From Sphingopyxis sp. 113P3 (GTDB taxonomy: Bacteria; Pseudomonadota; Alphaproteobacteria; Sphingomonadales; Sphingomonadaceae), in NCBI RefSeq assembly GCF_001278035.1, contig NZ_CP009452.1, forward strand, positions 281,501 through 345,500: a stretch of DNA of 64,000 nt, given 5' to 3'. Of the stretch, positions 18,070-26,340 are shown piece by piece; within the stretch, counting starts at the first letter, position 1; every line of letters begins with the position of its first letter. Below the pieces are notes generated by a model. It saw only the letters and a list, made by a program, of their open reading frames with translations, had not been told where the DNA came from and made no database searches. A program made the position numbers and the translations under genes.

Positions 18070-18639
18070 ATGATCGATAAAATATTCAATATAATCAACC
18101 AATTCGGACGTCTCACCTATGGCGAGGATATCACCCAGCTCGAGCACGCGCTGCAATGCGCCCAACTCGCGCGCGAAGACCGGGCGCCCGATACGCTGAT
18201 CGCTGCCGCATTGCTGCATGATATCGGGCAGTTCATCGACGATGCCGGAAATGCAGCGGAGCAGCGCGGTATCGATGCCCGACACGAGGTCATCGGCGCG
18301 GCCTTTCTCGCCACCGCTTTCCCGGACGGCGTGACCGAACCTGTCAGGATGCATGTCGAGGCGAAGCGCTATCTCTGTGCGTCGGAGCCCGGCTACCGTT
18401 CAGCGCTGAGCCGCGCATCGGAACTCAGTCTCCAGCTTCAGGGCGGCCCGATGACTGCGGCGGAGGCGAGCGCTTTTGCACAGGCACGTTTCTTCGAGGA
18501 AGCGATCAGGTTGCGGCGCTATGATGACACCGGAAAGCGCAAGAACTGGGTGGTTTCCGAACTCGAATCCTACCGCCCCCTCCTTGAGCGGCTGATTGGC
18601 GATCGCGCCGCGCGCGAAACACTGGGCGGGCGCAACTAG
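18070..18639 (+). CDS. phosphonate-degradation-associated HD-domain protein, PhnZ-like
   Basis: 189 residues from ATG at 18070. Predicted metal ligands of an HD oxygenase are in order: His26, His50-Asp51 (LLHDIG), His72, His95 and Asp152 or 153 (RRYDDTG). Lys99, four residues after His95, matches the spacing of the substrate-binding lysine I recall from PhnZ. The LQLQGGPM segment fits the TIGR03276 family found in phosphonate operons. PhnZ cleaves 2-amino-1-hydroxyethylphosphonate to glycine and phosphate with a di-iron centre and O2. No PhnY hydroxylase is in the window, so the true substrate may differ. Operator B lies in its promoter. Confidence 0.8.
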   Translation: MIDKIFNIINQFGRLTYGEDITQLEHALQCAQLAREDRAPDTLIAAALLHDIGQFIDDAGNAAEQRGIDARHEVIGAAFLATAFPDGVTEPVRMHVEAKRYLCASEPGYRSALSRASELSLQLQGGPMTAAEASAFAQARFFEEAIRLRRYDDTGKRKNWVVSELESYRPLLERLIGDRAARETLGGRN

Positions 18640-18758
18640 CGCGTTCGGACGCGCCGCATGCTCCTCCATCCCGCATAGTGAACGGAGCGCTCCAGCCAGG
18701 GAACGCCAGACTGCCGATTCACGAGGCACCCACCGAGACCAGCAACCTGTCAGATGCT

Positions 18759-18778
18759 GTTCGCGCAGCTGTGCGAAC
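18759..18778. promoter_or_regulatory. 20-bp near-perfect palindrome downstream of the HD gene
   Basis: GTTCGCGCAGCTGTGCGAAC: nine of ten base pairs match with no loop. It has no following T-run, so it looks more like a protein-binding site than an intrinsic terminator. It is unrelated to the dre-like sites. Position: 120 bp past the HD gene, about 180 bp before the receptor start. Confidence 0.4.
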
Positions 18779-18856
18779 TAAGGCCGGCATCCTGTCTGAC
18801 ATGCTTCAGCATTTCTCTCGCAAGCGCAGCATATGTAATCACCGTGTCATGACATT

Positions 18857-18870
18857 CTGGCCTATACCAG
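18857..18870. promoter_or_regulatory. dre/PhnF-like operator C, upstream of the TonB receptor
   Basis: CTGGCCTATACCAG, perfect CTGG/CCAG arms, 86 bp before the receptor start codon and in the same family as sites A, B and D. Confidence 0.58.
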
Positions 18871-18955
18871 ATGACCGCTTGAAGGTGATTCGGATTTTAG
18901 CCGGCGATCCTGAACCGATCGGTCAGTTCGAGGGATTTATTCAAGGGAACCGATC

Positions 18956-21769
18956 ATGCAATCGACCAGGCCGTCGGCCGTGCGCTCAGCCTTTCACCTA
19001 TCCGCGTCCTGCGCCGCGCTTGCGGCAGCCTGCGTCCCTGCAATCGGCCATGCCGAAGATGCAGCGCCGGGCGAGACTATCGTCGTTACCGGTCAGCGGC
19101 TCAGCACAGAAACCGCGATCGGCGCCAAACGAACCGCGGATAATGTCGTGGACGTCATATCGGCGGACGATCTGGGCAAGTTGCCCGATGCCAATGTGGC
19201 AGACTCGCTCGCACGCATCCCAGGGCTCTCGGTGATCGTCAACCAGGACACCGGTGAGGGGGAATATGTCACGGTACGCGGGCTCGCGGGCACCTATAAT
19301 GCGGTGTCGATCAATGGCGTACGCGTCGCGCAAACCAACCCCGACAGCCGCGACGTATCCCTGACCGTTCTCCCCCCCAACGGCCTTGCCGAGGTCCGCG
19401 TGACCAAGACGCTCACACCCGACCTGGATGGCGATGCCATTGGCGGCACCATCAATTTCCGGACGCCGACCGCCTTCGATTTCAAGGATTCCACGATCAT
19501 CCGCCTTTACGGTGCCGCAGGCATCAACCAGCAGGCGGACAAGGCCGGTGAGAAGGCCGGTAGCTACCAGATCCAGGGCGACTTTGGTACCCGTTTTGCC
19601 GACGACCGCTTCGGCATTTTTGTTTCCGCCAATTATGGCGTGTCGCATGGCAATGGCCAGGAGACCGAGAACGATGGTGAGTGGGAGCCTTATAACTGGC
19701 GCAAGGACGCCGAAGAGATCATCGATGAAAGCAACATGCACCTTCCCGGCATCGACCTTGACTACCGGCGCCTCAAGCAGACCCGTTATGGCGGGAACAT
19801 CTCCCTCGACTATCGCGGCGACGCGACCCTGCTTTACCTGCGGGGCCAGTATTCACGGCAGGAGCAACGCGGGACGAACGACCTCACCGATTATCGCAAC
19901 CGCCCGACAGCGCGGCTGACCCAGGTCGACATCGAGGACCGCAACCTTGCGCAGCCCGATGCGATGATCGTCGGCGAAGATCCGGTCAAGGGCAAGATCT
20001 ACGGCTATACCACCGCGCAGATCGTCGATCGCGACGGCGATGGGAGGATCACCGATGCCGACACGGGGACCAATGGATACTGGTCGCTGAACGGCCGCTC
20101 TGGCGTATGGAATCCGAAACAGTTCCAGTTCGCCCGCAATTTCGAAACGATCAATCTCGACCAGACCCTGTATACGGTCAACGCCGGTGGCAGCAGCCAG
20201 TTGGGCAAGCTGTCACTGGAGTATGATCTCAGCTATTCGGGCGGAGAACGAAGCAATCCCGACAGCTATTCGATCAGCTATGGCTGCGATCAATGCGCCT
20301 GGCCACTTAATGCGACAGGCATTGACTGGGTGTCGAGCAATCCCCGCTTTCCCAAGGCCGGGCTGCCCGCCTTCGCCCGCTTCGTCGAAACGGATTCCTC
20401 GCTTCTCCTCTTCGACGGCGCCTCGCACGAGCGCAGCAAGCAGACCGATAACCGCATCGCCTTCCGGCTGGACGGACGATATGATGTCGGCGGTGTGCTC
20501 GACCATGTGAAGGTGGGCGCCAAGTTCATGCGGTCGAAACGGAAATATGACAGCACCCGGCTATACGATGGCGACTTCGCCGGAACCCCGCTCGACGGGC
20601 TCAACCTCGATCAGTCGGGGCTGGTCGAGAAGGAAGTCACCAGTATGCTGGGCGGGCAATATTATTATGGCGACGTCTTTAGCCGGGAGGCCGTGATCGC
20701 GGCGATCAGGGCGGCCGAACAGGTCAATCCTTTCGCTCCCGACGACACGGATCAACTGGCGGACGACAAGCGGTCGACCGAGAAGGTCTACGCTGCCTAT
20801 GCGCTGGCCAATTTCGATTTCGATACGCTAAGAGTGATCGTCGGCACCCGCATGGAACGCCGCGAGACGCATAATGTGTTCTGGTCGGACGATGGCGCCA
20901 ACAGCGGTTTCGACACGACCGATCGCGGGTATACTGTCCTGCTTCCCAGCGTGAACGCCATCTGGCGCCCCTCGCCGAAAGCCACGGTGCGTGCCGCGAT
21001 CTGGACGGGCTATTCCCCGCCCGAATATGGATATATCTCTGCCGGACAAAGCGTCACCCGCGAACCCGGGACTGGCGAGATCATCGCGATCAGCCGCGGC
21101 AATCCTGACCTCAAGGCGGCAAGGGCACTGAACCTCGATTTGTCGGCGGAATATTATCCCGATTCCTCGAGCATCATCTCAGCAACCGCCTACTACAAGC
21201 GCATCCGCAATTTCATCTTCACCAACGGCAGCGAGGTTCCGGCAACAACGCCGAACGGCTCGATCGAGATCACCCAGCCACAGAATGGTGAGACGGCCAA
21301 GGTCTATGGCATGGAGTTCAATTTCATAAAGTCGCTGCAAGGACTACCCGAGCCGTTCGACGGTTTCGGGATCGAGGCCAACCTGACCGTGCAGCACAGC
21401 GAGGCAGAAACGGGTCTGCCCTATCGAAAGGGGCGCCCGATCCGCCTCATCAACACACCGCACCTGATGTACAATGCGGCGCTGACGTTCCAGAAATATG
21501 GAATCGAGGCGAAGCTGTCCTACAATTATCGCGGCAAGTTCATCGAGGATATGCGCGACAATGCGGTCGACAAATGGGTCCGCCCCAACAAGAGCCTCGA
21601 TTTCCACTCGCGCTTCCATCTGACCGACCAGTTTGCGGTCGATTTCGATGTCGCCAATATCCTTGGCGGCTGGAAATACTGGACCACCAAGGGTGACAAC
21701 CCTTCCTATATGAAAGACTATATGGAGCCGGGCCGCACCTTCCTGATGCGCGCCAGCTACGTGTTCTGA
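18956..21769 (+). CDS. TonB-dependent outer-membrane receptor (no STN domain)
   Basis: 937 residues, AAGGGA at 18943-18948 as ribosome binding site. Signal peptide (cleavage near GHAEDA, residue 32), TonB-box-like ETIVVTGQRL, plug domain to about residue 175 (LPDANVADSLARIPGLSV, RVTKTLTPDLDGDAIGGTINF), beta-barrel ending MRASYVF. Unlike the receptor at 9580 it has no STN domain, so it should transport only. It lies within the phosphonate gene set and behind operator C, so a phosphonate-containing ligand is inferred. Small phosphonates normally pass porins, so a receptor hints at a larger substrate. Confidence 0.87.
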   Translation: MQSTRPSAVRSAFHLSASCAALAAACVPAIGHAEDAAPGETIVVTGQRLSTETAIGAKRTADNVVDVISADDLGKLPDANVADSLARIPGLSVIVNQDTGEGEYVTVRGLAGTYNAVSINGVRVAQTNPDSRDVSLTVLPPNGLAEVRVTKTLTPDLDGDAIGGTINFRTPTAFDFKDSTIIRLYGAAGINQQADKAGEKAGSYQIQGDFGTRFADDRFGIFVSANYGVSHGNGQETENDGEWEPYNWRKDAEEIIDESNMHLPGIDLDYRRLKQTRYGGNISLDYRGDATLLYLRGQYSRQEQRGTNDLTDYRNRPTARLTQVDIEDRNLAQPDAMIVGEDPVKGKIYGYTTAQIVDRDGDGRITDADTGTNGYWSLNGRSGVWNPKQFQFARNFETINLDQTLYTVNAGGSSQLGKLSLEYDLSYSGGERSNPDSYSISYGCDQCAWPLNATGIDWVSSNPRFPKAGLPAFARFVETDSSLLLFDGASHERSKQTDNRIAFRLDGRYDVGGVLDHVKVGAKFMRSKRKYDSTRLYDGDFAGTPLDGLNLDQSGLVEKEVTSMLGGQYYYGDVFSREAVIAAIRAAEQVNPFAPDDTDQLADDKRSTEKVYAAYALANFDFDTLRVIVGTRMERRETHNVFWSDDGANSGFDTTDRGYTVLLPSVNAIWRPSPKATVRAAIWTGYSPPEYGYISAGQSVTREPGTGEIIAISRGNPDLKAARALNLDLSAEYYPDSSSIISATAYYKRIRNFIFTNGSEVPATTPNGSIEITQPQNGETAKVYGMEFNFIKSLQGLPEPFDGFGIEANLTVQHSEAETGLPYRKGRPIRLINTPHLMYNAALTFQKYGIEAKLSYNYRGKFIEDMRDNAVDKWVRPNKSLDFHSRFHLTDQFAVDFDVANILGGWKYWTTKGDNPSYMKDYMEPGRTFLMRASYVF

Positions 21770-21777
21770 CATGAGCC

Positions 21778-21809
21778 GGCCGCCATCCGCTATCTGGCGG
21801 GTGGCGGCC
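21778..21809. terminator. strong hairpin between the TonB receptor and the GntR gene
   Basis: A 13-bp stem (21778-21790 with 21797-21809, one G-U pair) and 6-base loop begins 8 bp after the receptor stop. There is no T-run behind it, so it could be a terminator of the weak GC type, an RNA-stabilising 3' hairpin or an attenuator limiting read-through into the regulator. Confidence 0.5.
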
Positions 21810-21856
21810 CGGCATTGCGCCTTGACCGCCCCGGACCCGGGCGGCAAAGCTTCGCC

Positions 21857-22630
21857 ATGCGACAAAGCGCTGACATGATCCCCATGGAGGGCACGCCGGG
21901 CGAAGCGGCCGGGCCGCAATATCTGGCGCTGCGGGATCAGATCGCGTTCAATATCGAGATCGGCAAGCTGCCGGCGGGTTCCCGGCTTCCGTCGGAGCGG
22001 CAGTTCCAAACCAGTGCCGGCTTCGCGCGGGGCACCATCCGGCAGGCGCTGGCGCAGCTCGAAGCCGAAGGGCTGATCTACCGTCGCGACAGATCAGGCT
22101 GGTATGTCTCCCCGCCCGCCATCACCTATGATCCCACGCGCTGGGCGGGCTTCATGGCCTATGTCACCGAACAGGGCCGCATGCCCGCCACGATAACGCT
22201 GGCCAAATCAAGCATCAACGCGAACGCCGCGCTGGCCGACATATTCCGCGTCGCCCCGGGTTCGCCGCTCCACGTGATCGAGCGGATGCGGACGATCGAC
22301 GGAAGACCTGTGCTCGTTGAACGGATCACCGTCGATCCCGCGCTCGCGCCCGGCCTGCTCGATCACGATCTCGATGGCTCGCTGACGCAGATCCTCAAGC
22401 ACAAATATGGCGTCGTCGTCGCGCGCAATCGTGTCGACATGCGGCCCTGCGCGCTGGCAAAGGAGGCCGCTGAAACGCTGGGCACCAAGCCGGGCGCGCC
22501 CAGCCTGATGGTGGTGCGGACGAGTTTCGACGAAAAGGGGCGCGTGGTCGAGTATGATCAGGAATATTGGCGCCACGACGCCATCCGTATCCACGTCGAC
22601 CTGTCGGTACGCGGCGAACTGGACGCCTGA
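21857..22630 (+). CDS. GntR-family (HutC/UTRA type) regulator of the phosphonate genes
   Basis: About 257 residues from ATG 21857; ATGs at 21875 and 21884 are possible later starts. Winged helix-turn-helix about residues 20-88 (LPAGSRLPSERQFQTSAGFA and GTIRQALAQLEAEGLIYRR), then a UTRA ligand-binding domain to the end (PLHVIERMRTIDGRPVLVER, VVEYDQEYWRHDAIRI). UTRA regulators such as DasR and PhnF bind TGGT-N4-ACCA sites; four such sites lie nearby. It therefore probably represses the phosphoesterase, HD, receptor and transporter/oxidase/PhnX units, released by a phosphonate or intermediate. It meets phnX tail to tail with no gap. Confidence 0.85.
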   Translation: MRQSADMIPMEGTPGEAAGPQYLALRDQIAFNIEIGKLPAGSRLPSERQFQTSAGFARGTIRQALAQLEAEGLIYRRDRSGWYVSPPAITYDPTRWAGFMAYVTEQGRMPATITLAKSSINANAALADIFRVAPGSPLHVIERMRTIDGRPVLVERITVDPALAPGLLDHDLDGSLTQILKHKYGVVVARNRVDMRPCALAKEAAETLGTKPGAPSLMVVRTSFDEKGRVVEYDQEYWRHDAIRIHVDLSVRGELDA

Positions 22631-23461
22631 TCACGGAACCCGCACATCCAGCGGAGAACCTATCGGCAAATGGCCCAGCGCCTCGGGCAGGTCGGCCACG
22701 GTGGCGATGACCAGATGGGCTCCCGCCGTCATCAGCCGATCGGTCGCGCGTGCGATTAGCCTTTGCCGTTCGTCTGGCGGCAGCATGGTGAGCGCCTGAG
22801 CGGTCAGGCCGATCTCGTTGCCGCTGGCCGCCACCCCGACCGTCCACATGCCCGCCGCCCGGCCTTCGGCGATGCCGACCTCGGTGTCATCGACCTTGAC
22901 ACAGGCGTAGGCGGGCCAGGCACCCAGTTCGACAAGGTTCTTCCAGGCCATGAGCGGAGAAGGACGCCCCTCAGGCGTTTCCCCGGCGCATACGACATGG
23001 TCGGGCCGGTAGCCCTGCTCCGCCGCGTAAGGCAGGATCGCCTCCATCATTGCGCGTGTATAACCGGTGCAGGAGCCGACCTTCACGCCGGCACGTTGCA
23101 GGCCGCACGCCACTTCCGCCGCGCCGGGGACCAGGATGGCGCATTCGCGTGCGGCCTCGATCATAGCGGGACCGATCGCTTCGAACAGTATTCGGGCGTC
23201 CTGGGGCGTCGCCTCGCTCCCCTTAGTCTCCGACCAGGCCTGGGCGATGCGCGGCTTGGCGAGCAGGCGGGCGATATGATCCCACTTCGCCCGGCCCATG
23301 TCCTCGTGCGCTTCCGCCTCGGTGATCGGCACGCCATGTTCGGCGAAGGTCTGGCATAGTGCGATCACCGGCGCCCGGCTGCCGAAATCGATCATCGTGC
23401 CGGCCCAGTCAAAGATCACCGCCCGGAGGGCGTCGGGAAAGGGAAAACGGGATTCCATCAT
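22631..23461 (-). CDS. phnX: phosphonoacetaldehyde hydrolase (phosphonatase)
   Basis: 276 residues. HAD-type phosphatase with the phosphonatase signature: nucleophile Asp18 in VIFDWAGTMIDFG, Ala20 in place of the usual second Asp, and the Schiff-base lysine Lys59 in EDMGRAKWDHI. Later HAD motifs are GSCTGYTRAMM and VKVDDTEVGIAEGRAAGMW. It hydrolyses phosphonoacetaldehyde to acetaldehyde and phosphate in the cytoplasm. Third gene of the transporter-oxidase-phnX operon, 5 bp after the oxidase stop. No aminoethylphosphonate transaminase (phnW) is present beside it, so the aldehyde must come from another enzyme, most simply the preceding oxidase. Confidence 0.92.
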   Translation of the reverse strand: MMESRFPFPDALRAVIFDWAGTMIDFGSRAPVIALCQTFAEHGVPITEAEAHEDMGRAKWDHIARLLAKPRIAQAWSETKGSEATPQDARILFEAIGPAMIEAARECAILVPGAAEVACGLQRAGVKVGSCTGYTRAMMEAILPYAAEQGYRPDHVVCAGETPEGRPSPLMAWKNLVELGAWPAYACVKVDDTEVGIAEGRAAGMWTVGVAASGNEIGLTAQALTMLPPDERQRLIARATDRLMTAGAHLVIATVADLPEALGHLPIGSPLDVRVP

Positions 23462-23466
23462 ATCGG

Positions 23467-24606
23467 TCAGTCCTCGAAGATTGAAGAAACCACATCCTCC
23501 GCCAGCGCGAAGCCGGTCGAAGCGCCCGTGCCACTCGTCACCACCACCAGCCGTACGCCGGGCAACGGCTCGTGTATGATGCTGTGGTCGGGACCGCTGG
23601 CATAAGTGCCCGTCCACCGCTCGACGACGGGTAGCGCACCGCCGAACAGCGCGGCGAACTGGCGCAGGATCGCTGCGTCGACGGCTGCGGACGAGAAGGG
23701 TTCCGGGGTCGGCGCATAGATGTGGCTGTCCCCGACGACGAGCGATCCATCCGCGCCTTGCACCACGATCAGATGGATGCCGTGATCCAGTTCATCGCGC
23801 GCTTCGCTCCGGAGGCGTTCTCTAAGCGGAGCGGATTCCGGCAGATCGGCGTAACCCAGATAGCGCACCATCGAGAGGTCGCTCATCACCGGGTTGGGCA
23901 ACTGCCATCCAGGCGGGGCCAGGCGGAGCATCTGCAACTGGCAGCGTGTAATGCCCGCCTCCGCAAAGGAAGCAGGGAAGAGGCTAGACCAGTCGTCGCC
24001 GGGGCAGGCGATGATGCGAGGCGCCACGATGCGCTCGCCGTTGCTCAAAATGATCGCGCCCGGCTCGATCCGGCTGGCGGCGACGCCCCGGATGAAGCGC
24101 ACATCCCAGGCGTCGTGCAGCCATTTTGCCAGCAGGGGGATGGCGCTGCGCGACTCTACCCGCAGGTCCGCGCTGGACAGCAGCGCCGCGGTGATTTCGC
24201 CGCTCAGTTCAGGACAGTGGCGGCGTGCCTGTGCGGCTGTCAGGCGTTCGCAGCCCTCGCCCATCTCGGTAGCGGCAAAGGCGTCGATCACGATGGCGGC
24301 TTCGGCGCGCTGTGCAACCATCAGCAATCCCTGCTGCTCGATCGAGATTCCGGCGCGCGGGGCGATGTCGCGCCAGATCGCGGCGCTGCGGCGCGCGAGA
24401 GCCCACACCCGCCCGCGCTGCTGTCCGGTCACGGTGACAAAGCCGAAATTGCGTATCGAGGCTCCGTTTGCCTGCGCGTCGCGATCGACGACAAGGACCC
24501 GCTTTCCCTTCTTTGCCGCCGCAAGCGCATGGGCCAGGCCGACGATCCCGGCCCCGACAATGGCAAGGTCAGGCGGCGGATGGGCGAACATGGTGTTTCC
24601 CGACAT
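23467..24606 (-). CDS. FAD-dependent oxidoreductase of phosphonate clusters (TIGR03364-like)
   Basis: 379 residues. N-terminal FAD-binding motif AIVGAGIVGLAHALAAAKKG followed by VLVVDRD; C-terminal DAO-type segment with SGTGASTGFALAEDVV. The length and the ASIRNFGFVTVTGQQ region fit the DAO-like oxidoreductases linked to phosphonatase genes. Members are reported to oxidise aminoethylphosphonate or its N-methyl derivatives toward phosphonoacetaldehyde (recalled, not checked). It overlaps the transporter gene by up to 38 bp (less if the ATG at 24591 is used) and directly precedes phnX, giving a plausible two-step path to phosphate. Confidence 0.82.
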   Translation of the reverse strand: MSGNTMFAHPPPDLAIVGAGIVGLAHALAAAKKGKRVLVVDRDAQANGASIRNFGFVTVTGQQRGRVWALARRSAAIWRDIAPRAGISIEQQGLLMVAQRAEAAIVIDAFAATEMGEGCERLTAAQARRHCPELSGEITAALLSSADLRVESRSAIPLLAKWLHDAWDVRFIRGVAASRIEPGAIILSNGERIVAPRIIACPGDDWSSLFPASFAEAGITRCQLQMLRLAPPGWQLPNPVMSDLSMVRYLGYADLPESAPLRERLRSEARDELDHGIHLIVVQGADGSLVVGDSHIYAPTPEPFSSAAVDAAILRQFAALFGGALPVVERWTGTYASGPDHSIIHEPLPGVRLVVVTSGTGASTGFALAEDVVSSIFED

Positions 24607-25858
24607 GGAAATGGAACCAGGCAGCCGAACAGACGGTCAGCACCGCCACCGCGATGGCCGTGAGATAGGCGCAAGAAATATAGAAGGAGAGCCAGTCCAT
24701 CGATGGGGCTGCCAGGCTTCGATACAGAAGCAAAGCAACGCTGCCGACATAGCCCGAACTGTCCGCGATATAGATCAGAAAACCAGCATTGCCCACATGG
24801 CCGAGTGCGGCGATCATGCGGTCAAACAGCATCGCGTTGAACGGCGTATAAGCGAGGTAGAGTCCGGCGCCGGTCAGGATCATATAGGAGAATGGCGCAA
24901 GCCATCCGTGCTGGAACGCCAGCGTTGAGAGGCCCAGCAGTAGCGCGCCGATCAGGATGATTCCGTGCATGGCCAACAGAGCCCGCATATTGTCGCGGAT
25001 GAGCGTCAGCGCGCCCAGCGCGGTCAGAGCGACGATCATAACTGGCAGTTCGGAGGTGGAGAATACTGAAGCGATGCCACCCTGGCCCATGGCAATCCAG
25101 AGCTCGGCCGCGAAGTTGTCGCGGAAGTCCCGGATCGCGGTCAACAGAACATAGCCCGATACGAGCAGGAGCATGGCGACGCCATGGTTGCGGAGGAAAC
25201 TTGCACGCTCCCGCGCACGCATCGGGACGCGCGCTGTGCGCTCGGCGATGTCGCGGTCGTCGGGGGGCGGCATCCGCTCGAGCAACCACAGCGACAACAG
25301 GAGAAGCGGAAAGAAGAGAGCCCCCGTAACCGCCGGCATCCAGAATTCTCCTACGCCCCAGTCCATGACCAGGATCGCAACCGATTTGACGACACCCGAC
25401 GAGAGGATGAAGCTCGCGCAGAGCAGCGCGCCCATCGCCTCGGATGCGCGGCGCCCTTCGACATAGCTGAACACCAGGCCCCAGATCATGCCGAGTGGCA
25501 GTCCGTTCAGGAACAGAAAGCCGATGTTCCATGGTGCGGGCACGGCCCCGAACAGGATGAGCGCGAGCCAGGAGATGCCAATCAGGGTCAGAATAGCGCC
25601 CGCCCGCCCGGTCCGCCCGAACTCGGCGATCATACGGATGCCAATCAGCTTGGATAGCGCGTAGCCCAGAACCTGGGCGATCAGCAGCGTCGTCTTGTAA
25701 TCGAGATCGAGGAGTAGAGCGGGCTGGTCAGCGAATGTCGCCGCGGCGAATGGCTTGCGAAAGGCATACATCGAGAAATAGGCGCAAAATGCCGCCGCGG
25801 CTCCCGCGCCGAGCGAAACGATTGTCGTTCGCGGAGCTTTTCCGATTCGTTCAAACAC
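24569..25858 (-). CDS. DUF5690 major-facilitator-like membrane transporter
   Basis: 429 residues with about 12 hydrophobic segments. The N-terminal block GAAAAFCAYFSMYAFRKPF and the LTAIRDFRDNFAAELW and ADSSGYVGSVALLLYR blocks are typical of the DUF5690 transporters often found with phosphonate genes. First gene of the operon that continues with the FAD oxidase and phnX, with operator D 27 bp upstream of its start. Likely role: inner-membrane uptake of the phosphonate substrate. Direction and substrate are inferred from context. Confidence 0.8.
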   Translation of the reverse strand: MFERIGKAPRTTIVSLGAGAAAAFCAYFSMYAFRKPFAAATFADQPALLLDLDYKTTLLIAQVLGYALSKLIGIRMIAEFGRTGRAGAILTLIGISWLALILFGAVPAPWNIGFLFLNGLPLGMIWGLVFSYVEGRRASEAMGALLCASFILSSGVVKSVAILVMDWGVGEFWMPAVTGALFFPLLLLSLWLLERMPPPDDRDIAERTARVPMRARERASFLRNHGVAMLLLVSGYVLLTAIRDFRDNFAAELWIAMGQGGIASVFSTSELPVMIVALTALGALTLIRDNMRALLAMHGIILIGALLLGLSTLAFQHGWLAPFSYMILTGAGLYLAYTPFNAMLFDRMIAALGHVGNAGFLIYIADSSGYVGSVALLLYRSLAAPSMDWLSFYISCAYLTAIAVAVLTVCSAAWFHFHVGKHHVRPSAA

Positions 25859-25884
25859 GTCATATCCAGATTAGTGAAGTTAAT

Positions 25885-25898
25885 CTGGTATGGACCAG
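25885..25898. promoter_or_regulatory. dre/PhnF-like operator D, upstream of the transporter operon
   Basis: CTGGTATGGACCAG, perfect 4-bp outer arms plus a further T/A pair, 27 bp before the transporter start on the opposite strand. Same family as A-C. Confidence 0.6.
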
Positions 25899-25937
25899 TT
25901 TTGGGTCAGGTTGGTGACATGTTCATCGTTTATCTGA

Positions 25938-25971
25938 TCGGAGCGCAGTCCTTGTCGGAGCGCAGTCCTTG
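25938..25971. repeat. 17-bp perfect tandem duplication
   Basis: TCGGAGCGCAGTCCTTG occurs twice in a row (25938-25954 and 25955-25971). It lies in the gene-free gap between the transporter operon and ybaK. Confidence 0.9.
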
Positions 25972-26314
25972 GCACCGAACATTTCCGCCGCGAATGCCGC
26001 TCGCATCATCGCCATTGTCTTCCGGCGATACCAGCAGAGGCTGATCATCAATACCGGCGAACAGATCTCGCCTCTATAACCTTACAACCGGTTGCCACTC
26101 GGGACGGCCACACAATAATCCCTCGTTCGGGGAGGCTCAGGTGGAACGAGACCATGCTGTGTTTCGGCTGTTCAGACAATGGCCATCCTCGGTCCGTTCG
26201 CCTGAATCCGTCAGGGCCGACCAGACTTCGGGGATGGCGTCGATTGCGGAGTATGTGGGTCACGCTTTGGCCATGACGGCTCCCTCGATCACGACACCGC
26301 TGGTGGCATATTTT
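25972..26314. other. gap right of the phosphonate genes, no gene recognised
   Basis: About 340 bases. Short frames on both strands lack motifs. The right-hand part (26315 onward) is homologous to the relic at 15801 and leads into ybaK. Confidence 0.4.
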
Positions 26315-26340
26315 CATAGATCGGCCCGCGTTCAGGCCGG

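Larger units (their letters stand above)
18640..18955. other. regulatory gap before the second TonB receptor
   Basis: About 316 bases. It holds a 20-bp near-palindrome (18759-18778) and operator C (18857-18870), but no coding region that I can support. Confidence 0.5.

Noticed and set aside
18744..18778. Pho box (CTGTCAT repeats) near the second TonB receptor
   Set aside because: CTGTCAG, CTGTTCG and CTGTGCG occur in a row, but the spacing (10 then 12 bp) and base matches do not fit the 11-bp PhoB repeat well enough.
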